Source: Haematobia irritans (taxonomy: Eukaryota > Arthropoda > Insecta > Diptera > Muscidae). From it: a stretch of DNA of 64,000 nt. Location of the stretch: assembly GCF_050003625.1 (NCBI RefSeq), contig NC_134397.1:150039526-150103525 (forward strand). The letters run 5' to 3'. The notes below the pieces were generated by a model, which was given only the letters and a program-made list of their open reading frames with translations, had not been told where the DNA came from and searched no databases. Numbering within the stretch: the stretch's first letter is position 1; every line of letters starts with the position of its first letter. Below, in pieces: positions 46,923-58,679 of the stretch. The translations under genes and the position numbers were made by a program.

Positions 46923-49670
46923 GAAAAAAAAAATTGTCAAAATTTTATTTCTATAGAAGTTTTTGTCAAAATTTTATTTCTATAGAAAATTTTGTGCAAA
47001 CTGTATTTCTATAGAAAATTTTGTCAAAATTATATTTCCTTAGAAAATATTGTCACGAATTTACTTCTAAAGAAATTTTCCCAATATTTTATTTCTGTAT
47101 AAAATTATTTCAAAAGTTTATTTCTATAGAAAATTTTGTCAGAAATTTTATTTCTACAGAAAATTTCGTCAAAATTTTATTTCTATAGAATATTTTATCA
47201 AAATTTAGCTTGTATAGAAAATTTTGTCAAAATTTTAATTCTATAGAAAATGTTATTTCTATAGAAAATTTTGTCAAAAATTTTATTTCTATACACAATT
47301 TTGTCAAAAATTTATTTCCATAACAATTTTTGTAAAAATTTTATTTCTATAGGAAATTTTGTAAAAATTTTATTTCTATAGAGAATTTTGCCAAAATTTT
47401 ATTCCTATAGAAAATTTTGTCAAAATTTTATCTCTATAAAAATTTTCTCACAATTTTATTTCCATAGAAAACATTATCAAAATTTTATTTCTATAGAAAA
47501 TTTTATCAAAATTTAGCTTCTATAGGAAATTTGGCAAAATTTTATTTCTATAAAAAATTTTGTCAAAATGTTCTTTCTATAGAAAATTTTGTCAAAATTT
47601 TATTTTTATAGAAAACCTTGTCAAAAGTTTATTTCGTTAGAAAATATTACCAAAATTTCTATAGAAGCCAATTCTATAGAAATTTTTGTCAAAATTTCAT
47701 TTTTATAGAAAAATTTCTCAAAATTTTATTTCTATAGAATATTTGCAAGATTTTATTTTTATAGAAAATTTTGTCAAAATTTTATTTCTATAGAACATTT
47801 TGTTAAAAATTTATTTCTATAGAAATTTTTCTCAAAATTTTACTTCTATAGAAAATTTTGTTAAAAATTTATTTCTACAGAAAATTTTGTCAAAATTTTA
47901 TTTCTATAGAAAAATTTTGTCAACATTTTATTATACCCTGCGCCACACTGTGGAACAGGGTATAGAAAATTTTGTGCAAACTGTATTTCTATAGAAAATT
48001 TTGTCAAAATTATTTTTCCTTAGAAAATTTTGTCAAAGTTTTATCTCTATAAAAATTTTGTCACAATTTTATTTCTATAGAAAATTTTATCAAAATTTAG
48101 CTTCTATAGGAAATTTGGCAAATTTTTATTTCTATAAAAAATTTTATCAAAATTTTCTTTCTATAGAAAATATTGTCAAAACTTTATTTTTTTATAGAAA
48201 ACTTTGTCAAAAGTTTATTTCTATAGAACATTTTGTTAAAAATTTATTTCTATAAAAATTTTGTCAAATTTTTAACTCTATAGAATTTTTTGTTAAATTT
48301 TTATTTCTATAGAGTATTTTATCAAAATTTAGCTTATATAGAAAATTTTGTCAAAATTTTATTTCTATAGAAAATTTTGTTAAAATTTTGTCAAAATTTT
48401 ATTAAAATTTTATTTCTGTAGAAAATTTTGTCAAAAATTTTTTTCTATAGAAAATTTTGTCAATGTTTTATTTCTATAGAAAATTTTGTCAAAATTTTAT
48501 TTCTATAGAAAATTTTGTTAAAATTTTATTTCTTTAGAAAATTTTTACAAAAATTTTGTTAAATTTTGTTAAAATTTTATTTCTATAAAAAATTTTGTCA
48601 AAATTTTATTTCTATAGAAGTTTTTGCCAAAATTTAATTCTATGGAAAAAATTTTTAAAACTTTTACTTCTATAAAAAATTTTTGTCAAATTTTTATTTC
48701 TATAGAAAATTTTATTTCTATAGAAAATTTTGTCAAAATTTTATTCTATAGAAAATTTTGTTGAAATTTTATTTCTATAGAACATTTTGTCAAAATTTTA
48801 TTTCTATAGAACATTTTGTCAAAATTTTATTTCTATAGAAATATCTCTCACATTTTTATTTCTACAGAAAATTTTGTCAAAAATTTATTTCTATAAAAAG
48901 TTTGGTCACAAATTTACTTCTATAGAAAATTTCCCAAAATTTTATTTCTGTATAAAATTATTTCAAAAGTTTATTTCTATAGAATATTTTGTCAGAAATT
49001 TACTTCTAAAAAAAATTTTGCCAAAAATGTTCTGCTATGGAAAATATTGTCAAAGATTTACTTCTATAGAAAAGTTTATCAGAATGTTATTTCTACTGAA
49101 AATTTTAACAAAATGTTATTTCCATAGAAAATCTTGTCAAACTTTTATTTCTACAGAAATTTTATCATAACTTTTACTTCCATAGAAAATGTTATTCAAA
49201 TTTTACTTCTACAGAAAATTTCGTCAAAATTTTATTTCTATAGAATATTTTATCAAAATTAAGCTTGTATAGAAAATTTTGTCAAAATTTTATTTCTATA
49301 GAAAATTTTGTCAAAAGTTTTATTTCTATAGAAAATTTTGTCAAAAATTTTATTTCTATACACAATTTTGTCAAAATTTTATTTCTATAAAAATTTTGCC
49401 AACATTTTATTCCTTTAGAAAGTTTTGTCAAAATTTTTACTTCTATAAAAAAATTTTGTCAAAATTTTACTTCTGGAGAAAACTTTGCCAAAATTGTATT
49501 TCTATAGACATTGTTAGTCAAAATTTTATTGCTATAGAATTTTTTGTCAAAATTTTATTTCTATAGAAAATTTTGTATAAATTGTATTTCCATAGAAAAT
49601 TTGGCCAACATTGTAGTTTGATAGAAAATTTTGACAAGATTTTATTTCTTTAAAAAAATATTGTCAAAAA
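46923..49670 (-). repeat. 29-bp minisatellite array (reverse), continued
   Basis: About 94 units. At 47933-47963 it is interrupted by a solitary 31-nt hairpin, ATACCCTGCGCCACACTGTG and GAACAGGGTAT. This is identical to the 5' end of the Helentron-like element at 31712-32762. Confidence 0.95.
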
Positions 49671-50409
49671 CAAAACTTCTGAATAAAAATAAGCATATTT
49701 TTCATTTATATACAGAATCTATAACTTATAAAATTTTGGTTATTAGTGTAGTCAAGCGTGTAAACAGCAGGATACGTGCAAAATATTTCATAAAAGTTCA
49801 TAATGCTACACACACTTTGCAATATTCCAATATACACTCTGCCAAGGATGTACGCAGATCATATGAATCTGCTACTTCTGAATACATCTGTTCATCTGAG
49901 TGCATAATACCTACATTTGTATGGATTTCCACTTGCTTCCTATGCAAATTCACTTTTATTCACAAACTACTGGGTCGAATAAACACAGTCATTTACACAT
50001 ACAAAAACACACTCACATCCCCACCCATCCGGTCGTTGTTGTTTTTTTGAAGTAATATGCAAATGAATATCCTTTCTTATTGTGTGATGATTATTATAAA
50101 GTATTCAAGGAGTAATGCCATAATGTATAAATCGTAAGCTCCTCATGTGTTGATCTACTAATAGGAAAATCGTTGCCACTATCGTATAAACATTTCCAAA
50201 TTATGCAATGACAAATAAGGATGATATAGGATGCATGCATTTTAAATGCAAGGAAATATGTTAGATTTGAAAAGATCATATTTTATGTATCATATCATAT
50301 ATTAGACATGTCATATAAGTATTGGATGTTGATATTAGTTTTTTAATTCATTGGTTTTGATTTTTTCCCACACTACTATTTTGCCAAAGTAAATTGCGGT
50401 GTCTAGAAG
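49671..50409. other. Unique sequence, no supported gene
   Basis: No recognised exon. The long frame at 49631-50050 begins in the array and has no motif. Confidence 0.4.
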
Positions 50410-50640
50410 CACAATAATTTAAATTTGGAGATCGGTCTATATGGGGCCAAAACAACGGACAATATTCGCATACCTTGTTGTGATCCTTAAATACCTCTGG
50501 ATTTTTCTATTTCAGAGTGAAATCAGGAGATCAGCCATTTTCAGCAAATCAGATAAAATTTTCGGGGTCTAAATACACATAAAAGCAAATCGAAGGGTCG
50601 GCTTAAACGACGGCTAGGCCTGCAGATAAAACAGGAAGTA
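50410..50640 (-). mobile_element. Degraded type 2 Helentron-like fragment
   Basis: Traces of 153-bp units in minus orientation (GGAGATCGGTCTATATGGGG near 50427, AAATCAGGAGATCAGCCATT near 50521). No ends. Confidence 0.5.
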
Positions 50641-50759
50641 GCGCCAAATTTCAGAACGATATGTCCACTAAATCACATTCACAATCAAATTTGAGAACTG
50701 AATTTCTCAGTCTTCTAAGTCGTGTGGGATTTCGCATCGCTTCTCAAAATCATATTATT

Positions 50760-51222
50760 ATACCCTCCATCATAGAATGGGGTATATTAACTTTATCATT
50801 CCGTTTGTAACACATCGAAATATTGCTCTAAGACCCCATAAAGTATATATATTCTGGGTCGTGGTGAAATTCTGAGTCGATCTAAGCATAACCGTCCGTC
50901 AATCCGTCCGTCCGTCTGTTGAAATCACGCTAACTTCCCAACGAAATAAACTATCGAAACTATTGATGTAGGTCGAATGGTATTGCAAAGTTAGAGCAGC
51001 ATATTTCATCCGATCTAGCTGAAATATGGTATATGGTTTTAGTATAGGGTCTCTAACTACCAAGCAAAAATTGGTCCACATCGGTCCATAATTATATATA
51101 GCCCCCATATAAACCGATCCCCCGATTTGGCTTGCGGAGCTTCTAAGAGAAGCAAATTTCATCCGATCCGGTTGAAATTTGATACGTAGTGTTAGTATAT
51201 GGTCTCTAATGACCATGCAACT
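50760..51222 (+). mobile_element. Helentron-like element, 3' truncated
   Basis: Starts ATACCCTCCATCATAGAATGG, then the conserved block, GTCCGTCCGTCTG near 50911, two 153-bp units, and an end at GACCATGCAA. No 3' hairpin. Confidence 0.85.
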
Positions 51223-51955
51223 AATTATTTTCGTAACTCTCGCTCATGTGCGATATCTGTTTATTTGATTTGTCAAGCGTGACACACGTGTGAGTCACCA
51301 ACGTTTTTGCGGGTCCCGACAATAACACACAGATGTCTGTGCTTAAAAGGATTTTAATGGCCTTAAAAATAATTCAAAATAAAAAGTCTTGCCTTAATTT
51401 CGTCTTAATTATATTTCATAAGTTTACGAATAATTATTTAAACACTTTTGACACTTATGCTTTAATACTTCACTGCCTTTGTAAATAGTTAACTTTGTGT
51501 GTTTTGAGTAACAGAGAATTTATAATATTTTCACTGGCCACAAAATGTGGTAAGTAAGAATCGTTTTTAAGTCCTTTGCAAAAGCCAATGGAAACACCAA
51601 CAAGAGCTGTAATTTTATTCATAAATTAATTTCCTTCTTGTGTCATGTGTCTTAAAAACATCATAATCATCATCGTCATATTACATCAAAGTAAAATAAT
51701 AATCGAGAGGAAAAATTAATGCTACTGTCAATGGACAAGTCAAACAGTGCGGACCCAGAAAAGTTAATGCAAACAATGACACTTCATAGGCACCGTTATC
51801 AGACATCAATGCTAATGTAAATAATGGACATTTCCGTAACCGTTTTCTGAGAATATTTTCTCTCTTCTTTGGACGAGAGCGTGTGGATGAAAAAGGATTG
51901 TTCATTAATTCAGCGTAGATTGTGTGCAAAATTCCTATGCACGGACGAAAAAGAC
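51223..51955. other. Unique sequence, no supported gene
   Basis: A perfect donor-like GTAAGTAAG occurs at 51551 (plus), but no coding sequence or acceptor could be linked to it. The minus frame at 51681-51965 is not recognised. Confidence 0.4.
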
Positions 51956-52400
51956 TGTTTTTCATATGTTTGGGTGTAAAAATTATAGGTTTGGAAGTCT
52001 AATTTTTAAACACAATAACATGTTTGGAACATATATGTTAATATGCTAGAACATATTATGTTTGGGACATAAAAAGTTTTGTAAATATAATATGATTGGA
52101 TGCAAACATATATTTATTTAGAAATAGCCTATAAACATATATGTGTTTAGAAAGAGCGACTTAGAGAGTATTCTGCAAGTAAAAGAATGGAAGTAACCAA
52201 CTGGCGCCTTAAAAATATATATACACAAGGAAAATTTCATTAAATGTTTTTTCTACCAATGTACGCCTAAGGTGAAACATAATATGTTTAAACAATACAA
52301 ACAATATTTTGTTTGGACCAATCGTGAAAATATATATGCTTGCAGCAAAATGTGTTTGGGGTATATGTTAGAGAAGCGATTTTTTTTTTAGGGAGTGGTA
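51956..52400. repeat. Probable MITE-like repeat with ATATGTT motifs
   Basis: Many short inverted words (AACATATATGTT, AACATATTATGTTTGG, AAACATAATATGTTT, GGGGTATATGTTAGAGAAG) are spread over about 440 bp, with no coding frame. Ends and target duplication could not be fixed. Confidence 0.4.
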
Positions 52401-52639
52401 AGTTTGAATTCATTCAGAACATTTAATTCACTTTAGATACCTACGACGCTATTCAGGAAGGAGGGGAAACTAAAAAACAATAATTGTTTTCACCAATATC
52501 ACTTTTTATTTTTAATGAAGACTAGTTACACTTTTGACGAAGGATTGAACATAGGTCAATGCATCGAATTGTCAATTCAAATGTTTATGAGGGTGTAAGA
52601 CACGAGCCAAAAATAATCTACCAAAATTTTGAGAAATTT
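52401..52639. other. Unique sequence leading into the array
   Basis: Ends with ACACGAGCCAAAAATAATC and TACCAAAATTTTGAG, related to the lead-in of the array at 44.1 kb. Confidence 0.45.
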
Positions 52640-52936
52640 TACCAAAAAACTACCAAACAAAAACAATATTTGGCAAACTTTTATTCCTAAATTTTGTCAA
52701 AATTTTACTTCTATAGGAAATTTAGTCAAAATTTTATTTCTATAGAAAGTTTTGTCAAAATTTTATTTCTATAGAAAGTTTTGTCAAAATTCTATAGAAA
52801 ATTTTGTCAAAATTTTATTTCTATAGAAAATTTTTTAAAAGTTTATTTCTATAGAAAATTTTGTCAACATTTTATTTCAGTAGAAAATTTTGTCAACATT
52901 TTATTTCTGTTGAAAATTTTGTCAAAACTTTATTTC
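52640..52936 (-). repeat. 29-bp minisatellite array (reverse)
   Basis: About ten units preceding hammerhead element copy 4. Confidence 0.93.
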
Positions 52937-53342
52937 GTTTTGTTTGTTATTGTTGGCTTCTCTTCAATCGTTATTGTTGTTTTTGATCTCAGCTTAAACC
53001 CATGCATTGACTAAACTACAAGTGTAGCTTAACCAACAGAGGAAAAGTATGCTTGTCAAATTTATTTGGGCAAAGCCCTATAGACTGCAAGATGGTTGGA
53101 TGTACAGCTGTTTCGGAATTACCACATTCCTCATCAGCATCCTCTACTTGCAGCAAAACTATCAACCAATTATCAGAATAAATTCGGGTAATTCACTCAA
53201 CCCAAAGTGAACTACACTTGAACCTCCCGAAGGCTTTGCCCAAATAAATTTGACAAGCATACTTTTCCTCTGTTGGTTAAGCTACACTTGTAGTTTAGTC
53301 AATGCATGGCTTTAAGCTGAGATCAAAAATAACAATAAAACT
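52937..53342 (-). mobile_element. Complete foldback element with hammerhead (copy 4)
   Basis: Both inverted arms are present. The left arm has TTGATCTCAGCTTAAACCC, CATGCATTGACTAAACTACA and CTTAACCAACAGAGGAAAAG. The right arm, its complement, has CTTTTCCTCTGTTGGTTAAG and GGCTTTAAGCTGAGATCAA (arms about 130 bp). Between them lie the ribozyme (53085-53153, minus) and about 70 bp of spacer. It is the only copy with both arms full, so it best defines the element. Confidence 0.85.
53085..53153 (-). ncRNA. Hammerhead ribozyme variant with GUA cleavage triplet (copy 4)
   Basis: Minus-strand reading keeps the stem I, CTGATGA, stem II and GAAA elements of the other copies. The stem III loop is AGCT instead of GTGC, and the triplet is GTA instead of GTC, still an allowed NUH triplet. 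Predicted cleavage lies between 53103 and 53102. All changes avoid the invariant core. Confidence 0.87.
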
Positions 53343-55612
53343 TTATTTCTATAAAAAATTTTGTCAAAATTTTATTTCTATAGAAAACTCTGTCAAAATG
53401 TTATTTTTATAGAAAATTTTGTCAAAGTTTTATTTCTATAGAAAATTTTTGTCAACATTTTATTTCTATAGAAAATTTTGTCAAAATTTTATTTCTAAAG
53501 AAAATTTTGTCAAAATTTTATTTCTATAGAAAATTTTGTCAAAATTTTATTTCTATAGAAAGTTTTGTCAAAATTTTATTTCTATCGAAAATTTTGTCAA
53601 AAGTTTATTTCTGTTGAAAATTTTGTCCAAATTTTATTTCTGTTGAAAATGTTGTCAAAATTTTATTTCCGTTGAAAATTTTGTCAAAATTTTATTTCTG
53701 TTGAAAATTTTGTCAAAATTTTATTTCTATGGGAAGTTTTGTAAACAATTTATTTTTATAGAAAATGTTGTCAAAAGTTTATTTCCAAATTTTATTTGTA
53801 TAGAAAGTTTGGTCAAAATTTTATTTTTATAGAAAATTTTGTCAACATTTTATTTCTATGAAAATTTTGTAAAAATTTTATTTCGGTAGAAAATTTTGTC
53901 AAAATCTAATTTCTATAGAAAAATTTATCCAAATTTTATTTCTATTGAAATCTTTGTCAAAACTTTATTTCTGTAGAATATTTGGTCAAAATTATATTTA
54001 TAAAGGAAATTTTGTCAAAATTTTATTTCCATAGATTGTTTTGTCAAAATTTTATTTCTGTAGAAAATTGTGTCAAAATTTTATTTCATTGGAAAATGTT
54101 GTCAAAATTTTATTTCTATAGAAAATTTTGTCAAAATGTTATTTGTATAGAAAATTTTGTCAAAATTTTATTTCTTTAGAAAATTTTGTCAAAATTTAAT
54201 TTCTATAGAAAATTTTGTCCAAATTTCATTTCTATTGAAATCTTTGTCAAAATGTTATTTCTAACGAAAATTTTGTCAAAATTGTATTTCTATAGAAAAT
54301 GTTGTCAAAAATGTATTTCTATAGAAAATTTTGTCAAAATTTTATTTCTATGGAAAGTTTTGTCAAAATTTTATTTGTATAGAAAGTTTGGTCAAAATTT
54401 TATTTTTATAGAAAATTTTGTCAACATTTTATTTCTATAGAAAATTTTGTAAAAATTTTATTTCTGTAGAAAATTTTGTCAAAATCTAATTTCTATAGAA
54501 AAATTTATCCAAATTTTATTTCTATTGAAATCTTTGTCAAAACTTTATTTCGGTAGAATATTTGGTCAAAATTATATTTATAAAGGAAATTTTGTCAAAA
54601 TTTTATTTCCATAGAATGTTTTGTCAAAATTTTATGTCTGTAGAAAATTGTGTCAAAATTTTATTTCATTGGAAAATTTTGTCAAAATTTTATTTCTATA
54701 GAAAATTTTGTCAAAATGTTATTTGTATAGAAAATTTTGTCAAAATTTTATTTCTTCAGAAAATTTTGTCCAAATTTTATTTCTGTTGAAAATTTTGTCC
54801 AAATTTTATTTCTGTTGAAAATTTTGTCAAAACTTTATTTCTATAGAAAATTTTTTAAAAATTTCATTTTTATAGAAAATTTTGTCAAAACTTTATTTCT
54901 ATTGAAAATTTTGTCAAAATTTTATTTCTTTAGAAAATTTTGTCAAATTTTATTTCTATAGAAAATTTTGCAAAATTTTATTTTTGTAGAAAATTTTGTC
55001 AACATTTTATTTCTGTTGAAAATTTTGCAAAATTTTATTTCTGTTGACAATTTTGTCAAAATGTTATTTCTATAGAAAATTTGTCAAAATTTTATTTCTA
55101 TAGAAAATTTTGCAAAATTTTATTTCTATAGAAAATGTTGTCAAAAGTTTATTTCTAAAGAAAATTTTTTCCAAATTTTATATCTGTTGAAAATTTCGTT
55201 AAAATTTTATTTCTATCGAAAATTTTGTCAAAATTTTATTTCTTTAGAAAATGTTGTCAAAATTTTATTTCTATGGAAAATTTTGTCCAAATTTTATTTC
55301 TGTTGAAAATTGTGTCAAAATTTTATTTCTGTTTAAAATTTTGTCAAAATTTTATTTCTATAGACAATTTTGTCAACATTTTGTTTCTATAGAAAATTTT
55401 GTCAAAATTTTATTTTTATAGAAAATTGTGTCCAAATTTTATTTCTGTTGAAAATTGTGTCAAAATTTTATTTCTAAAGAAAATTTTGTCAACATTTTAT
55501 TTCTATAGAAAATTTTGTCAAAATTTTATTTCTAAAGAAAATTTTGTCAAAATTTTATTTCTATATAAAATTTTGTCAAAATTTTATTTCTATAAAAAAT
55601 TTTGTCAAAATT
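53343..55612 (-). repeat. 29-bp minisatellite array (reverse) with a 580-bp duplication
   Basis: About 78 units. A block with GGTCAAAATTATATTTATA and AAATCTTTGTCAAAACTTTA occurs at about 53862-54200 and again 580 bp downstream, with few differences. The array ends at CAAAATTAGTTGGTGAGG. Confidence 0.95.
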
Positions 55613-56019
55613 AGTTGGTGAGGAATATTTTGCAAAAATTTTCCTGCGACACAGAAAACGAATGTATGTCAAATGTCAACACGTTGCCTTCATTACTGAA
55701 CGTTGTAGCGCAATAACAACAAGCATACGGACAACATTTTCGGATGTATATCATATCGGATTGCTACTTTTTCCCATCTATTTTGAAACATATCCTCTGT
55801 TACCTTTACGGCAGCAGGTCGCCAGCTTCCCGTAAGTGCTATTTTGCTAACACGATATGCACATCCCTCCAATATCTTCCAAAGATGTCATTTATTTTAA
55901 CCACACATGTATTTATTTTAATTCAACATTAATGAATTAATAAAATGATACAAATAAATTAAATTTTGTCAAAAAAAAATGCTTAATCCATTCTAGAAAA
56001 ATTGCGAATTTTTGAAAGC
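55613..56019. other. Unique sequence, no supported gene
   Basis: The frame at 55602-55835 (MSKLVGEEYFAKIFLRHRK) starts in the array and has no recognised motif. Confidence 0.4.
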
Positions 56020-56370
56020 ATTTGATGTCAATCGTAAAAAATTATAAAAATTATTGAATTGGCAAAGTGTCACAAAAAATTTTAATTCACATCCAAAACA
56101 CTAAATTCGGATCACACCTTAGGTTAGGTTAGGTGGCAGCCCAATGTATCAGGCTCACTTTGACTATTCAGTCCATTGGGATACCACAATGGTGAACTTC
56201 TCTCTTATCACTGAGTTTGGCCCGATTCCATGTTAAGCTCAATAACACACCTTAAAAAGTGATGCAAATTCAGTGCGACGGCTGTTGAAATGGTGGACAT
56301 CCCTCCTAAATATCACAAGTCCATGGATTCTGCGCCAATTTTAAACCACTTCTGGACCTAAGGATAAAAT
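56020..56370 (-). repeat. Interspersed repeat with SINE insertion
   Basis: Homologous in reverse to 33420-33630 (GATGTGAATTAAAA, ATCCGAATTTAGTG, GATGTCCACCATTTCAACAG when read minus). The SINE at 56122-56245 splits it. Confidence 0.75.
56122..56245 (-). mobile_element. SINE, 5' truncated, with target duplication
   Basis: Minus-orientation SINE 3' part with the tail (TTAGG-like) at left. It is flanked by CACACCTTA at 56113-56121 and 56246-56254. The paralogous empty site at 33574-33582 has this word once (TAAGGTGTG). Confidence 0.9.
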
Positions 56371-57392
56371 CTTTAATACTTTTTTGTAACGTTTGTTTTT
56401 TCTTTTACTGGGATATTGAGGGGCAAAAAAGAAACAACTGTGTTGATTACACCCTGGCCAAATGACTCATTTTGAAAACTAAAGCTACGAAGTGAGGTTG
56501 TGAAATGAATATTACAGTTCTGCCCGATGCCATCTGTTGTCAATCCCGCATTACTAATTTACGCACCAGATACATTTTCACCTCGATCAAGAATATATAT
56601 ATCACATATGGTTGATAATCGATATATCGGTGTGTTATAAACAAAATTTGAAACTTGTACTACGGTGATGTATATAAAAACAATTAATTAGACATATATT
56701 ATTAATCGATTGAATATTTTCTGTTTCCAGAGAGTGTGCACCACCAACCTTAACTTTAAAACTAAACTAAAACTTTAAAATAAAAATCCTATTTGTCCAT
56801 TTGTGACATTTTATTTCAATGCAAAACTCGTGCTCATTCGTTACAACTCACTACAAGAGTCTCTCTCTATATCTCAAACCTTAGTGGGTAACAAATATTT
56901 TAATTAAAGTAGCATATTTAATTAGAATCAATCGTTAGGTTTTCCACAAAACAATAGATCTTCTATAGACCAAGATAAATGACTGTTTATTCTGTCGAAA
57001 ACAAATAAATAATTAGTTAATGAATACTAAACTAAGCATTGGCCACTATGGAGCATTTCAAATATACAAGCAGTATGTATTGATTGTCTCAAGCCCCCCT
57101 AGCCCCGTCTGCCAATCATGGTCATCATGATGAAGAGGTACAAACCCCTGTCGAGTGCACGGGTGTATATGTGCAAACATATCCTTTCAACGAAACTAAT
57201 GTCACATCGAAATAATCGAATAAAATACGTGTGCTATGCTAGTGAATAATGAATGATTGTCATGGCAATGAAAGATAAATCCAAACAGTATTAAAGTTAA
57301 ACAAATGCATATGTATGTAAATACCAATGGGATACTCTATGTATAGGTGGGTACACTGAAAAACTAATAAAATTGTTTTATTGAATTTTTTT
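56371..57392. other. Unique sequence, no supported gene
   Basis: An acceptor-like TTTTCTGTTTCCAG precedes AGAGTGTGCACCACC at about 56730 and could start a 3' terminal exon, but the reading frame is very short and no partner was found. Confidence 0.4.
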
Positions 57393-57601
57393 GTACGCTC
57401 CACCATAGGATTGGGGTATAACAGGTTGGCTGATAAGTCCCCGGTCTGATACATAGATGGCGTCGCTAGTATTAAATGCATATTATTTTTATATAGTACC
57501 AACCTTCAAATGATTCGTGTCAAAATTTGACGTCTGTAAGTCAATTAGTTTGTGAGATAGTGCGTCTTTTGTGAAGCAACTTTTGTTGTTGTGAAAAAAA
57601 A

Positions 57602-58647
57602 ATGGAAAAAAGGAATTTCGTGTTTTGATAAAATAATGTTTTCTGAAGGGCAAAAATACGGTGGAAGCAAAAACTTGGCTTGATAATGAGTTTCCGGACT
57701 CTGCCCCAGGGAAACCAACAATAACTGATTGGTATGCAAAATTGAAGCGTGGTGAAATGAGCACGGAGAACGGTGAACGCAGTGGACGCCCGTAAGACGT
57801 GGTTGCCGACGAAAACATCAAAAAAATCCACAAAATGATTTTGAATGGCCGTAAAATGAAGTTGATCGAGATAGCAGAGGCCTTAAAAATATCAAAGGAA
57901 CGTGTTGGTCATATCATTCATCAATATTTGGATGTACGGAAGCTCTGTGCACAATGGATGTCGCGCGAGCTCACATTTGACCAAAAACAACAACGTGTTG
58001 ATGATTCTGAGCGGTGTTTGCAGCTGTTAACTCGTAATACACCCGAGTTTTTCCGTCGACGTGTGACAATGGATGAAACATGGCTCCATCATTACAATCC
58101 TGAGTCCAATCGACAGTCGGCTGAGTGGACAGCGACCGGTGAACCGTCTCCGATGCGTGAAAAGACTCAAAAGTCCGCTGGCAAAGTAATGGCCTCTGTT
58201 TTTTTGGGATGCGCATGGAATAATTTTTATCGATTATCTTGAGAAGGGAAAAACCATCAACAGTGACTATTATATGGCGTTATTGGAGCGTTTGAAGGTC
58301 GAAATCCGTTTGGCCGCCCCATATGAAGAAGAAAAAAGTGTTGTTCCACCAAGATAATGCACTGTGCCATAAGTCATTGAGAACGATGGCAAAAATTCAT
58401 GAATTGGGCTTCGAATTGCTTCCCCACCCACCGTATTCTCCAGATCTGACCCCCAGCGACTTTTTCTTGTTCTCAGACCTCAAAAGGATGCTCGCAGGGA
58501 AAAAATTTGGCTGCAATGAAGAGGTGATCGCCGAAACTGAGGCCTATTTTGAGGCAAAACCGAAGGAGTACTACCAAAATGGTATCAAAAAAATTGGAAG
58601 GTCTTTATAATCGTTGTATCGCTCTTGAAGGGAACTATGTTGAATAA
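57602..58647 (+). pseudogene. mariner transposase, irritans subfamily, inactive
   Basis: All blocks are present: helix-turn-helix (KLIEIAEALKISKERVGHII), first catalytic Asp in TMDETWLHH, second in LFHQDNALCH, third in YSPDLTPSDF 34 residues on (DD34D). Lesions: loss of one A in the poly-A run just after the ATG, TAA where Tyr (near 57633) and Lys (near 57796) are expected, one extra T near 58207 that shifts the frame, a scrambled stretch before the PHMKKKK region (58300-58320), and an extra A near 58590. Very close to Himar1 by memory, so decay is recent relative to other mariners here. Confidence 0.9.
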
Positions 58648-58679
58648 TAAAAACGAATTTTGACAAAAAATACGTTTTT

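Larger units (their letters stand above)
45233..47050 (-). repeat. 864-bp tandem duplication within the array
   Basis: The segments 45233-46096 and 46097-46960 appear essentially identical, including irregular units and the embedded element arm. A third partial copy runs 46961 to about 47050 before the phase jumps. Landmarks such as GTGCAAACTGTATTTC lie at 45266, 46130 and 46994, exactly 864 bp apart. Confidence 0.92.

Noticed and set aside
55602..55835. 77-codon frame after the array
   Set aside because: Begins within repeat, no motif, no splice support.
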